A stretch of DNA of 64,000 nt from DIGJ01 sp041739345 (GTDB lineage Bacteria > Bacillota > Clostridia > Lachnospirales > Lachnospiraceae): assembly GCA_041739345.1 (NCBI GenBank), contig JBGSNZ010000036.1, positions 1-64,000 on the forward strand, written 5' to 3'. Each line of letters opens with the position of its first letter. Position 1 is the stretch's first letter. The notes below the pieces were generated by a model. That model was given only the letters and a program-made list of their open reading frames with translations, was not told the DNA's origin and made no database searches. Shown piece after piece: positions 7,928 through 17,668 of this stretch. Both the position numbers and the translations under genes were made by a program.

Positions 7928-8392
7928 CTATGCATTCTCTTTCTCAATAATAACCTCTGCAATATTGAGTAAGGATATAAGTCCTTCGCCCGGTTTACCT
8001 ATTCCACTTAAATATTGTGTTTTTCCATCAGATGCATTATATGTAGGTTTTTCAATACAGCTTTCATCCAATGTAACTACTTCTTTTACTTCATCCACAA
8101 TAAGTCCAACTGCAGCCTGTGCTTCTAATTTGATAATAATAATCCTTGTTGCATTATTGTATTCATCCGGTTCTAAGTCAAATTTTAAACGAAGACTCAT
8201 AACTGGAACAATTTCACCACGAAGATTAATTACACCCTTAAAATAACGCTGTGCTTTTGGAACCCTTGTTATTTTTTGCATTCTTACAATGTTATCAACA
8301 TATTGGATATCGATTCCATATTGTTCGGTTCCCAATTTTACACAGATGTACTGTTTTGCGCCTGCTGAAGCATTTTTTTTCATATCAGCCAC
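7928..8392 (-). CDS. cheW: Chemotaxis adaptor CheW
   Basis: 154-aa single CheW domain that couples chemoreceptors to CheA in the membrane array. Visible features are QYICVKLGTEQYGIDIQYV at the start, the GVINLRGEIVPVMSLRLKF core typical of CheW and the late DEVKEVVTL segment. It starts at GTG (8390-8392) after a G-rich site and lies 12 bp after cheA. Confidence 0.95.
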   Translation of the reverse strand: MADMKKNASAGAKQYICVKLGTEQYGIDIQYVDNIVRMQKITRVPKAQRYFKGVINLRGEIVPVMSLRLKFDLEPDEYNNATRIIIIKLEAQAAVGLIVDEVKEVVTLDESCIEKPTYNASDGKTQYLSGIGKPGEGLISLLNIAEVIIEKENA

Positions 8393-8404
8393 TTAAATAC
8401 CCCC

Positions 8405-10498
8405 TTAAACTAAAGTATTTGCATCAATAATCAAGGCAACTTCACCATCACCAAGAATTGCTGCTCCACTAATTACTTTGTTATTGTTAATGTATTTACC
8501 AATGGACTTAATAACAATTTCTAACTGTCCAATCAAATTATCAACAACAAGTCCTGCTAATTTTTCGCCTTTTGAAACAATAACCACCGTTAAGCTTTCT
8601 GGTGCTTCGTCTCTTGGTTCCACATCCAATACTTCGTCTAAGCGAATTAATGGGATAACAGATCCTCTTAAGTTAATCACTTCTTTTGTCTGTACATATT
8701 CAATTTCAGAACATGGTACATCCTCAATTGTCTGAATGGATCCAAGAGGAATTGCATACTTTTCTTCACCCAGTTCAACCATAAGGGCCTGAATAATTGC
8801 AAGTGTAAGTGGAAGTCGGATAACAAAGCTACTACCTTCTCCTAAAACTGTCTTACATTCAATATCTCCACCCAGTTTTTCAATGTTCGTTTTAACAACA
8901 TCAAGACCTACACCACGACCAGACACATCCGAAATCTGCTCTGCTGTTGAGAAGCTTGGCAAGAATAGCAAATCGATAATATCCTTTTGCGTCATTGTAT
9001 CTGCCTGCTCTGGAGTAATGGTTCCTTTTTCTATTGCCTTTTGTTTTACTCGTTCAGTATTAATACCAGCACCATTATCACGAACTTCAATCACAACGTT
9101 GTTTCCATCCTGATATGCATCAAGGAAAATAGAACCAACTTCTGGTTTTCCAAGTCGAATACGTTCTTCATTACTTTCTAGACCGTGATCTGCTGCATTA
9201 CGAATCAAATGTTGTAATGGATCTCCAATTTCATCGATAACCGTACGATCTAATTCTGTTTCTTCACCAGTCATATATAATTCCATTTTCTTATCCAATT
9301 TTTTAGATAAGTCACGAATCATTCGTGGGAACTTATTTACAACCGTTTCGATTGGCATCATTCGAACTTTCATGACTGATTCATGAAGATTTGTTGTTAC
9401 ACGTTCTAGATATTCAATCTGCTCATTAAATGCTGCGTTATCTTTTGAAGTATCTTCGTTACTGCCAATGGAAACTAAACCATTCTTTGCAATAATCAAC
9501 TCACTGACTAGATTCATTAAGACATCCAATTTTTCAATATCAACACGAACAGAACGATTTACAACTGGTTTCGCAGCTGTCTTCTTCTGAGGTTGTCCAT
9601 TCGTCGTATCCTTTGCATTAGAAGGCTTTACAGCCGTAGCCGCTGCAGTCGCTGCTACTTCATTCATTGCATTTTCTAATGATTTTTCTGTTTCTTTTAA
9701 TTGTGTTGATTCAAAATAGCCAACAGCTGCATCTCTTATTTCGGATACATTTAAAATTGATGCTTTTACTTTTTCCATTGATTCTTTGGTAAGTAAAATA
9801 ACGCTAAAATCTAAATCAAATCTTTCATCTTCGATATCCTGCACGGATGGGCTAGATACAACAACATCACCAAGCTCTTCCATTGCTTTAAATACAAGAA
9901 AAGCTCTTGCTGCTTTTAAAATACAACTTTCTTGAATGTATACAGTAATACCAAATACATTTTCTTCCTCTTGTGCCTTACTAATAGCATGAATCTCATG
10001 TTCTTGTAGAACAATATTCTTATATTTCATTACGTCTTCACTACCGGCAAGTTCTTGCTTCATTTCAACGACTTCTTTGTTTTCTTCTTTTGGAGAATCC
10101 ACTGATAGTCCTAATCCTTCTGAAAGGATATTGTTTAAATCAACAATAATACTATCATAGTCTTCTGTTCCTTCATCCGCTGATTCTTGAATATTCCCTA
10201 AATAAAATTCAAGAGCATCTAATCCTCGAAATAAAACATCGACCAATTCGGATTTTACTTTCATTTTCCCAGTTCGTATTTCCGAAAATACATTTTCCAT
10301 ATTATGCGTCAACTTTTGCATACGCTTATAACCCATTGTTCCTGCCATACCTTTTAACGAATGGGCTGCACGGAAAATCTCATTAATTGTATTTTCATTT
10401 TCCGGTTCACTTTCCAGAATTAATAATTGCTCATTTAAACTCTGTAAATGTTCTTTTGTTTCTTCAATAAAAATCTCTAGGTATTGACTTACGTCCAT
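8405..10498 (-). CDS. cheA: Chemotaxis histidine kinase CheA
   Basis: 697 aa with the full CheA layout. P1 HPt domain has phospho-acceptor His46 in AAHSLKGMAGTMGY. A P2-like CheY/CheB-binding region follows (about 180-265). P3 dimerisation lies near 310-370 (RSVRVDIEKLDVLMNLVSELI). P4 ATPase has the N box HLIRNAADHGLE, G1 DNGAGI and G2 GRGVGLDVV motifs (about 430-550). The P5 CheW-like domain ends the protein. It autophosphorylates under receptor control and passes phosphate to CheY and CheB. cheB ends directly before it. Confidence 0.97.
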   Translation of the reverse strand: MDVSQYLEIFIEETKEHLQSLNEQLLILESEPENENTINEIFRAAHSLKGMAGTMGYKRMQKLTHNMENVFSEIRTGKMKVKSELVDVLFRGLDALEFYLGNIQESADEGTEDYDSIIVDLNNILSEGLGLSVDSPKEENKEVVEMKQELAGSEDVMKYKNIVLQEHEIHAISKAQEEENVFGITVYIQESCILKAARAFLVFKAMEELGDVVVSSPSVQDIEDERFDLDFSVILLTKESMEKVKASILNVSEIRDAAVGYFESTQLKETEKSLENAMNEVAATAAATAVKPSNAKDTTNGQPQKKTAAKPVVNRSVRVDIEKLDVLMNLVSELIIAKNGLVSIGSNEDTSKDNAAFNEQIEYLERVTTNLHESVMKVRMMPIETVVNKFPRMIRDLSKKLDKKMELYMTGEETELDRTVIDEIGDPLQHLIRNAADHGLESNEERIRLGKPEVGSIFLDAYQDGNNVVIEVRDNGAGINTERVKQKAIEKGTITPEQADTMTQKDIIDLLFLPSFSTAEQISDVSGRGVGLDVVKTNIEKLGGDIECKTVLGEGSSFVIRLPLTLAIIQALMVELGEEKYAIPLGSIQTIEDVPCSEIEYVQTKEVINLRGSVIPLIRLDEVLDVEPRDEAPESLTVVIVSKGEKLAGLVVDNLIGQLEIVIKSIGKYINNNKVISGAAILGDGEVALIIDANTLV

Positions 10499-11590
10499 TT
10501 AACGCACCCCCACGTTCTGTGTGATAGCTCCAGAAATCATCTTTAGTGGCAACACTTCATCGGTTAATCCAGCGTCAGCAACTACTTTTGGCATACCATA
10601 AACAGTACTGGTTGCTTGATCCTGTGCTATGACATAAATATTTTTGAGTTCTTTTAGTTGCTTTATTCCTTTTGTTCCATCACCGCCCATGCCCGTTAAA
10701 ACAACACAGGTGATTGTTTCAAAATCAGTGTCCAATAATGATTCATACATAATATCGGCACAAGGTTTTAACCCACCTCTTGCTGGTTCGTCGGTTAAAA
10801 CAATTTTGTACTTTCCACCAATTACTTTTTCGAGACGCATCTGCGTTCCGCCCTTTGCTATGTAGACGGTACCATTTTCTAATATATCACCGTCTGCAGC
10901 TTCTTTTACATTCATTTGACTTAATTCATTTAATCGGGTTGCTAAAGAATTGGTAAATCCCACTGGCATATGTTGAACTAAAAGTACAGGCGCATCCAGT
11001 CTTTTAGGAAGCATTGGAATCAAATCCTGCAAAGCCTTCGGTCCTCCAGTTGAGCAAGCAAGTGCTACTAGTTTACTTCCTCTCCTTACCTCATGGGACA
11101 AAGTAACATTTTTAGATATAATAGGTAATGTCAATTTTTGTTCAAACAATTCTTTTTTTTGTATCTCCTTAACATTGCTATCATCAAAATCAAACGCCCA
11201 CCAAAGTCTTCTCAATATTTGATCATGAAAAGATTCGCTCTTAACTTCCATAAATAAGTCTGGCTTAGTAACGAAATCAAAAGCACCAAGTTCAAGTGCA
11301 CGAATCGTTTCTATTGCACCTTGCTTTGCTAAAGTGCTAACCATGATTGTGGTATGCTTAATCCCACGCTTATTCATTTGTTCGAGAAGCTCAAGACCAG
11401 ACATCTTTGGCATGTTAATATCAAGCAAAATAGCATCGTATTTTCCATTATTTCTAACAATAAGGTCCAATGCATCCATTCCATTATTCGCAACATCAGC
11501 GACTTGAATCCTTTCGTCTGACTTAATTATATCAGATATTACCCTTCTCATAAGTGCAGAATCATCAACCACTAAAATATTTTTTTTCAT
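10499..11590 (-). CDS. cheB: Chemotaxis response regulator / protein-glutamate methylesterase CheB
   Basis: 363 aa. An N-terminal receiver domain has the acidic pocket D9/D10 and phospho-acceptor Asp57 (LLDINMPKMSG). A linker leads to a C-terminal methylesterase domain with the catalytic serine in ACSTGGPKAL, the histidine in VQHMP and the aspartate region VLTGMGGDG. It removes methyl groups from chemoreceptors when phosphorylated by CheA. It abuts cheA and follows the PilZ gene without a gap. No CheR gene is present in this window. Confidence 0.96.
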   Translation of the reverse strand: MKKNILVVDDSALMRRVISDIIKSDERIQVADVANNGMDALDLIVRNNGKYDAILLDINMPKMSGLELLEQMNKRGIKHTTIMVSTLAKQGAIETIRALELGAFDFVTKPDLFMEVKSESFHDQILRRLWWAFDFDDSNVKEIQKKELFEQKLTLPIISKNVTLSHEVRRGSKLVALACSTGGPKALQDLIPMLPKRLDAPVLLVQHMPVGFTNSLATRLNELSQMNVKEAADGDILENGTVYIAKGGTQMRLEKVIGGKYKIVLTDEPARGGLKPCADIMYESLLDTDFETITCVVLTGMGGDGTKGIKQLKELKNIYVIAQDQATSTVYGMPKVVADAGLTDEVLPLKMISGAITQNVGVR

Positions 11591-12358
11591 CTAGCTCAGT
11601 CCTCTCTCGCGACGACGTATCTTTCTTTCCTGCTCAAATATATATTTTATTAAATTTTCTCTTTCAACAACACTAATATTAGTAAATTCTACTCTATGCT
11701 CAAAATATCCTTTCATCTTTTCAATCGGCTCAGAGTAAATTAGCCTTGCATCATATAGCCCTCTCAACTTTTTGCCTCGATACGTGTAACTAAGTTGCAC
11801 CTTAGTATTTTGACCAACCTGATGTTCAACTTGCGAGTTAAAACGACAGCCTCCTCCACTAATATCAATAATTGTTGCCTGAATCCATTGTGACTGTTCT
11901 TCTTGAAGGAACTGATCCAATTTTTCTTTTTCTTCTTCTGAATTATAAATTTCTGCTTCTAATTTTTTTATATTAGTAGACTCTTCTAGACTTATTATAC
12001 GATATTGAATTTCTATAGCGTATTCCAGTCTATAATATTGTCTTCTCTGGAATTTTTCCAAATCGGTTTCGAATCGTACAACTAATACGGATAAACGGCC
12101 TTCTTTATATCGTTCCATAATTTTACCTCTGCATTGATATAATCCTCGCGCCGTATAAAAAATAAATTGGTATTTGTCACCTATTTCAAGTGGCACAATC
12201 AAGCCACTTTCAATTGGCATAGCAATTTCAACTAATTCATCATCCATTATATCCAAAACTTTGCTATTGTACTGTTTTTCATCTGCTTCTTCTTCCAGAC
12301 TATTTTTGTAACGAATCAAGTCTATTTTTACGCCTGGCACCACAATAGTCGAAATCAC
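11591..12358 (-). CDS. Flagellar brake-type PilZ protein (YcgR family)
   Basis: 255 aa: an N-terminal YcgR-like domain (about 1-100) and a C-terminal PilZ domain. The c-di-GMP contact motif reads RRQYYR (about residue 105) and the second motif DISGGGCRF (about 168-176), close to RxxxR and (D/N)xSxxG. Such proteins slow the flagellar motor or redirect stator function when c-di-GMP is high. The start is GTG (12356-12358) behind GGAGGTGG. It sits between flhG and cheB in the fla/che cluster, as the ypfA/ycgR-like gene does in several Clostridia. Confidence 0.85.
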   Translation of the reverse strand: MISTIVVPGVKIDLIRYKNSLEEEADEKQYNSKVLDIMDDELVEIAMPIESGLIVPLEIGDKYQFIFYTARGLYQCRGKIMERYKEGRLSVLVVRFETDLEKFQRRQYYRLEYAIEIQYRIISLEESTNIKKLEAEIYNSEEEKEKLDQFLQEEQSQWIQATIIDISGGGCRFNSQVEHQVGQNTKVQLSYTYRGKKLRGLYDARLIYSEPIEKMKGYFEHRVEFTNISVVERENLIKYIFEQERKIRRRERGLS

Positions 12359-12377
12359 TTTCCCACCTCCACATTTC

Positions 12378-13262
12378 CTATTTAGATCTTTTGGCCCGAA
12401 TTAAAGTAGAGAATAAATGTGAGATTCCCTTTTTGCTGTGTTGATCTATAATTGTATTATTATTTAACATTAGGGCAAGTTCCATAATAGCCTTAGATGA
12501 CGGTGCATTCGGATATCCAAGTGTAACTGGGTATTGCTGTATTACCGCTCTAGAAATAGTATTATCCTGTGGAATCGTTCCTAAAAATTCCACTTTGATA
12601 TTCAAAAATTTATTTACAACAATATTTAACTTATCAAATATTTCTTTTCCCTCTTTTGGCGATCCTACTCGATTAGAAATCATTTTAATCTCTACATCAC
12701 CTGCAAGAAAATCTGTTTTTTTATTTAATGTCTTTAATAACGCATACGCATCTGTTATTGAAGTCGGTTCTGGCGTTACAACTAATAACACTTCATTACT
12801 GGCTGCAACAAACTCAAGTACAGAATCTGCTATTCCAGCACCAGTGTCAATGATTATTACATCTACATACTGATCAAGCTCATACAAAGATTGTGAGAGC
12901 TTGATTAGCTGATCCTTTGAAAGGTTGGTAAGTTCCTGAATTCCAGAACCACCAGAAATAAAACCGATTCCCTCTGGTCCGGCTGTAATAATCTCTCTTA
13001 AATTTCTTCCCTTGAAAATCAGATCAGCTAAATTATATTTCGGCCGTATTCCAAGCATAACTTCGATATTTGCCAATCCAAAGTCTGCATCCAAAATAAC
13101 AACCCTCTTACCCAATTTTTGCAATTGAATGGCAAGATTAACTGAAATGCTTGATTTTCCAACCCCGCCTTTTCCACTCGTAACAGTGATAACTCTAGCT
13201 ACAGATCTTGGTTGTACGGTTGTCGATTTTATTATATTTCGTAATTGCGTTGCTTGATCCAT
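12378..13262 (-). CDS. flhG: MinD-like flagellar number ATPase FlhG (YlxH)
   Basis: 294 aa. The N-terminus carries DQATQLR, matching the DQAxxLR motif through which FlhG stimulates FlhF GTPase. A deviant Walker A (TSGKGGVGKSSISVNLA) follows, then Walker B-like VVILDADFGLANIE and the switch IIIDTGAGI. The C-terminus is basic and probably amphipathic for membrane binding. The ATG at 13260-13262 overlaps the flhF stop by one base (TGATG) with GGAGG 9 nt upstream; an in-frame TTG one codon earlier is less likely. Works with FlhF to set flagellar position and number. Confidence 0.95.
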   Translation of the reverse strand: MDQATQLRNIIKSTTVQPRSVARVITVTSGKGGVGKSSISVNLAIQLQKLGKRVVILDADFGLANIEVMLGIRPKYNLADLIFKGRNLREIITAGPEGIGFISGGSGIQELTNLSKDQLIKLSQSLYELDQYVDVIIIDTGAGIADSVLEFVAASNEVLLVVTPEPTSITDAYALLKTLNKKTDFLAGDVEIKMISNRVGSPKEGKEIFDKLNIVVNKFLNIKVEFLGTIPQDNTISRAVIQQYPVTLGYPNAPSSKAIMELALMLNNNTIIDQHSKKGISHLFSTLIRAKRSK

Positions 13263-14473
13263 CAATCATTGCCTCCTAACAATTTCTTAGCAATGCTTTG
13301 CGCATTAATTTTACCAATGTCGTCTGGTACATTTTGACCCCAAGTGGTATATGAAAGTGGCGCACCTGTCAGCATTTTAATATTGAAAATATTTCCGATA
13401 CAATCCGTCTCATCTAATTTCGTAAAAATCAAGTTATATTGAATGATTTCTTTGTATGACTCTGCTATTTTTATTAAGTCCTTATATTTTGTTGTAGCGC
13501 TTAACACTAAGTACACTTCACGTTCTTCTTCTGGTATCGCATTCATCAAATTTGCAATATCCTGCTTTTGTTCTTCATTTTGATGTGATCTTCCTGCTGT
13601 GTCAATCAATACAATATCATATGAGGATAATTCTTTCTTAACTTCTCTCATTTCCTCTTCATTGTAAACTACTTTTAGCGGAAGTCCTAAAATATTAGCA
13701 TAGGTTTTTAATTGTTCTACTGCAGCAATGCGATAGGTATCAGAAGTTACTAACGCAACCTTTGTTTTTTGCTTTAGCGTTAAACTAGAAGCTATTTTTG
13801 CAATCGTCGTAGTCTTTCCAACTCCAGTTGGTCCCACAAAAAAGATGTATCTTGGCTGATTTTCCTTAGCCTCTATTGTGATTGTCTGGCCAATTTTCAA
13901 AATGATCTTTTGGTATATACTAGATAGTACGTTATCAACCGAAGCATCTTTCTTTATATTTCGTTCGATTTCTCCTATAATCTGATTTGCATATTTCTCA
14001 TCCACTTCATTGCCAATTAACTGATTATAAATCAATTGAATGCATGCAATATTTTTACCGTTTTCTTCTACATCATCATCTTTTTCTACTACTTTATTTA
14101 TTTTCATTTGCTTTTCTAGTAGCTGTTGTAAATCATTTAATTTTTGTTCAATGGCCGATTCACTCTGTCTTGTTTCTATTTTTGAATTCTCAGGCAAAAT
14201 ATCCTTTGACCACTCAGGTTCTTTTATCACTTCTCTTTGCGGTTCACTTTGTTTTAATTTTTGAATCTCCGCTATGATACGTTCACCGTTATTATAAGTT
14301 ACATTATCATCGACTGCCGCTGTAATTTCAACCGTAGCCTTTTTAAATAATTTATATAATCCCTTTGGCTTTACGGTCTTTATATTCATAACAATAGCAT
14401 CTTTACCAAGCTCTTCTTTCGCAAGCATAATTGCTTCGGTTTCCGTACCTGCTTGAAATTTCTTGATTATCAT
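13262..14473 (-). CDS. flhF: Signal-recognition-particle-type GTPase FlhF
   Basis: 403 aa. A divergent N-terminal basic/B domain (1-about 200, Glu/Lys/Gln-rich middle) precedes the SRP-type NG GTPase domain with G1 FVGPTGVGKTTTIAKIAS (about 210-227), DTYRIAAVEQLKTYANIL, G3 DTAGRSHQ and G4 TKLDE. It helps place the first flagellar rod/export components at the membrane. Its ATG overlaps the flhA stop by one base (TAATG), and its own stop overlaps flhG, so flhA-flhF-flhG are translationally coupled. Confidence 0.96.
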   Translation of the reverse strand: MIIKKFQAGTETEAIMLAKEELGKDAIVMNIKTVKPKGLYKLFKKATVEITAAVDDNVTYNNGERIIAEIQKLKQSEPQREVIKEPEWSKDILPENSKIETRQSESAIEQKLNDLQQLLEKQMKINKVVEKDDDVEENGKNIACIQLIYNQLIGNEVDEKYANQIIGEIERNIKKDASVDNVLSSIYQKIILKIGQTITIEAKENQPRYIFFVGPTGVGKTTTIAKIASSLTLKQKTKVALVTSDTYRIAAVEQLKTYANILGLPLKVVYNEEEMREVKKELSSYDIVLIDTAGRSHQNEEQKQDIANLMNAIPEEEREVYLVLSATTKYKDLIKIAESYKEIIQYNLIFTKLDETDCIGNIFNIKMLTGAPLSYTTWGQNVPDDIGKINAQSIAKKLLGGND

Positions 14474-16506
14474 TAGACTGTCACCATCCCTACTGATTGT
14501 AATTCAACATTTGATTCTATCTCATTGTAGGATATCACTATTAAATCCCTAAAATATTCCGTTGTTAATTTTTTAAAATACATCCTCACTATTGGTGATG
14601 TTATTACAATCGGATTTTTACCCAAATTCTCCAATTTAGCGATTTCTTCCTGAACAGAATTTATAATGCCCTTTGTACGATCAGGGTCCAAAGTAAGATA
14701 AGCCCCCTGCTCCGTTTGTTTTACTGACCCCATAATTTCCTGTTCAATCTTTGGATCCAACGTCACTACACTTGTAGTCTCATTGGACGGAAAATATTTG
14801 CTAGATATCGCACGCTTTAAACTCTGTCTTGAATACTCGGTTAAGACATCGGTATCTCTAGTTGTTGGTGCATAGTCTGCCAGAGTTTCAAAAATGGAAA
14901 TTAAGTCTCGTATAGAAATTCCTTCTCTTAATAAATTCTGCAATACTTTTTGAATTTCTCCGACACTCAGTAATTTTGGTACTAACTCTGATACAAGTGT
15001 TTCATTTGCTTCTTTTACATTATTTATCAAGTTCTGAATATCTTGGCGCGTCATCAATTCATCTAAGTGTGAACGAACAACTTCAGTCAAATGTGTTGCA
15101 ATAATGGAAGGAGGATCAACTACTGTATAACCCAAGGATTCTGCCCTCTCTCGCTGACTGTCTGTTATCCAGATAGCTGGTAAATGAAATGATGGTTCGA
15201 AGGTAGGAATACCTGTAATCTCTTCTTCTACGTATCCAGGATTCATCGCCATATAATGATCAAATAAGATTTCTCCATCACTAACTGGCACACCTTTAAT
15301 TTTTATTACATATTGATTTGGATTAAGCTGAATATTGTCACGCAAACGAATCATTGGAACAACACAACCTAATTCCAAAGCAATTTGTCTACGAATCATA
15401 ACCACTCGATCAAGTAAGTCTCCACCTTGGTTAACATCAGCAAGTGGAATAATACCATATCCAAATTCAAGTTCAATTGGATCAACCTGCAACAAAGAAG
15501 TGACATTCTCCGGCCGTCGTATTTCTTCCGCGGCTCCCTCTTCTTCGTTTGTTTCTGAGGTGATTTCTTCCACTTCTATCTTTCCTGCGATTATTCTTCC
15601 GCTCATAATAAAAGCAATTCCATATGCAACAAACAAAATACGATTCAATGTAGTGAAAATTCCCAATGAAATCATGGCAGCTCCAACCATATATAGAACC
15701 TTTGGAATCGAAAAAAGCTGTTTAACCAATATATCTCCGATATCGGCTTCCTTAGAAACCTTTGTAACCAAGATACCAGTTGCAAGTGAAATCATCAAAG
15801 AAGGAATCTGGCTAACCAGACCATCTCCAATCGTTAAAATTGCATATTTTGATAACGCTTCTGAAATTGGAAGTCCTTGATATATCATCCCCAGTATAAG
15901 TCCACCGGCAAAGTTAATAACCGTAATAATAAGTCCTGCGGTTGCGTCTCCCTTTACGTACTTTGTAGCACCATCCATTGCTCCAAAGAAACTGGATTCA
16001 TCTTGAATCTTTTGACGACGTTCCCTTGCTTCCTGGTCGGTAATCGCCCCCGAATTAAGATCTGCATCAATTGCCATCTGTTTACCTGGCATTGCATCCA
16101 ATGTAAAACGAGCAGTTACTTCAGACACACGTTCGGAACCTTTATTAATTACCATAAACTGAACTATAATTAAAATAATATATACAATTCCTCCAACAAC
16201 GAGATTACCTCCACCAACAAACTGACCAAATGTTGTTACAACATTTCCTGGTTCACCTGTTGTTAAAATTAATTTTGTTGAAGATATATTTAATGAAATT
16301 CTAAAAATCGTAGTAAACAATAATAACGTTGGAAAACTAGACATCTGCAACGCTTCTCTAGAAAACAGTGCTGTAAACAATATAATCATTGCAGTAGCTA
16401 TATTCAATGCCAAAAAAATATCTAATAGTAGGCTTGGCATTGGAATAATAAAGAATAAAATAGCAAGCATCAGGTATAAGCCTAATACAGCATCCGTTTT
16501 TTTCAT
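14473..16506 (-). CDS. flhA: Flagellar export apparatus protein FlhA
   Basis: 677 aa, full length for the family. The N-terminal half has about eight membrane segments and the FHIPEP-type cytoplasmic loop region (LDAMPGKQMAIDADLNSGAI, about 150-170), which carries residues needed for proton-coupled export. The C-terminal half (from about 330) is the cytoplasmic nonamer-forming domain that docks chaperones and substrates. It follows flhB by 42 bp and overlaps flhF by one base. Confidence 0.97.
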   Translation of the reverse strand: MKKTDAVLGLYLMLAILFFIIPMPSLLLDIFLALNIATAMIILFTALFSREALQMSSFPTLLLFTTIFRISLNISSTKLILTTGEPGNVVTTFGQFVGGGNLVVGGIVYIILIIVQFMVINKGSERVSEVTARFTLDAMPGKQMAIDADLNSGAITDQEARERRQKIQDESSFFGAMDGATKYVKGDATAGLIITVINFAGGLILGMIYQGLPISEALSKYAILTIGDGLVSQIPSLMISLATGILVTKVSKEADIGDILVKQLFSIPKVLYMVGAAMISLGIFTTLNRILFVAYGIAFIMSGRIIAGKIEVEEITSETNEEEGAAEEIRRPENVTSLLQVDPIELEFGYGIIPLADVNQGGDLLDRVVMIRRQIALELGCVVPMIRLRDNIQLNPNQYVIKIKGVPVSDGEILFDHYMAMNPGYVEEEITGIPTFEPSFHLPAIWITDSQRERAESLGYTVVDPPSIIATHLTEVVRSHLDELMTRQDIQNLINNVKEANETLVSELVPKLLSVGEIQKVLQNLLREGISIRDLISIFETLADYAPTTRDTDVLTEYSRQSLKRAISSKYFPSNETTSVVTLDPKIEQEIMGSVKQTEQGAYLTLDPDRTKGIINSVQEEIAKLENLGKNPIVITSPIVRMYFKKLTTEYFRDLIVISYNEIESNVELQSVGMVTV

Positions 16507-16548
16507 ATAACACCAAACCTCCTTATCTTTCGTAAATTAAAATAGAAT

Positions 16549-17655
16549 TTATAGCTTTCCTTTGATACCATAAACATAAGCCAAGACCTCCGCAACCATC
16601 TGATATAATTCAGGTGGTATTTCATCTCCAATTTCCACATTATAATATAGCATACGAGCGAGCGGCTTATTTTCAACAATCTCTACTTTGCTTTCTTTTG
16701 CAATCGCCTTGATTTTTTGTGCAATATAGTCCGCTCCTTTTGCAACTACGATTGGAGCTTCTGTATTTCCTCTGTCATATTTTATTGCAACTGCAAGGTG
16801 AGTTGGGTTTGTAATAACAACATCTGCATCCGGTACATCATTCATCATACGCCTTTGTGATGCTTCCCGCATTTTTTGACGTATCTTACCTTTAATATGA
16901 GGATCGCCTTCCGATTGTTTATATTCATCTTTTATTTCCTGTTTGGTCATTTTCATTTCTTTCGCAAACTTACGCTTTTGATACCAATAATCAAAAAGTG
17001 CTATTGCCAAGAAAAAATAACTGATTTTTAATCCTAGTTCAATCACCGTACTTCCAATTAAAGCAATTGCATCATATAAAGGTAGCGAGTACAGATTTAC
17101 AAGCATTCCCCACTGATCTTTCAGTGCATCATACACAACATATGTAATAACGAGAATTTTTCCAACTTGCTTTATTAATTGAACGATTTTATCTTTTGAT
17201 AATAATTGTTTAAACCCAGATACCGGATTAAATTTATTAAATTTTGGCTTCAAAGGTTTTAACGTAGGCTTCCATTTTACTTGAACCAAATTTCCGAAAA
17301 ATGCAACTAAGAATGCAATTACAAATATTGGCATTGATATAATAGCGAACTCTTTTATACAAAGAATAATTAGAGAATGAATAATTTTTGAATTATATTC
17401 TTCTAATAATAGCGTAGATATCATCCCATAAATTCCTCTGAAAGTCTCAAGAAACCCATTGCCAATCCAGCCAATCATAATCTTAAGTGTTAGAAAAAGT
17501 CCTATCAGCTGCAATGCCATTACAAGTTCCTGACTTTTTGCAACCTGACCTTCTCCTCGGGCATCTCCTAATTTTTTAGAAGTAGCATCTTCTGTTTTTT
17601 CTCCTCCAGGTCCCTCCTCTGCAAAGTACTGAAGATTATATTTTAACATTAACAT
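16549..17655 (-). CDS. flhB: Flagellar export switch protein FlhB
   Basis: 368 aa in the preferred reading. After the short GPGGEKTEDATSKK lead come four membrane segments, then a cytoplasmic domain with the self-cleaving NPTH motif (about residues 283-286, VVITNPTHLAVAIKYD), which changes substrate class from hook to filament. The open frame extends to 17697, but that would run 29 bp into fliR. I prefer the ATG at 17653-17655, which follows AAGG just past the fliR stop; another ATG two codons on is possible. Confidence 0.95.
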   Translation of the reverse strand: MLMLKYNLQYFAEEGPGGEKTEDATSKKLGDARGEGQVAKSQELVMALQLIGLFLTLKIMIGWIGNGFLETFRGIYGMISTLLLEEYNSKIIHSLIILCIKEFAIISMPIFVIAFLVAFFGNLVQVKWKPTLKPLKPKFNKFNPVSGFKQLLSKDKIVQLIKQVGKILVITYVVYDALKDQWGMLVNLYSLPLYDAIALIGSTVIELGLKISYFFLAIALFDYWYQKRKFAKEMKMTKQEIKDEYKQSEGDPHIKGKIRQKMREASQRRMMNDVPDADVVITNPTHLAVAIKYDRGNTEAPIVVAKGADYIAQKIKAIAKESKVEIVENKPLARMLYYNVEIGDEIPPELYQMVAEVLAYVYGIKGKL

Positions 17656-17668
17656 TTTATCAACTACC

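Noticed and set aside
15335..15880. 181-codon plus-strand open frame
   Set aside because: It is opposite flhA, has low-complexity composition and no plausible start context.
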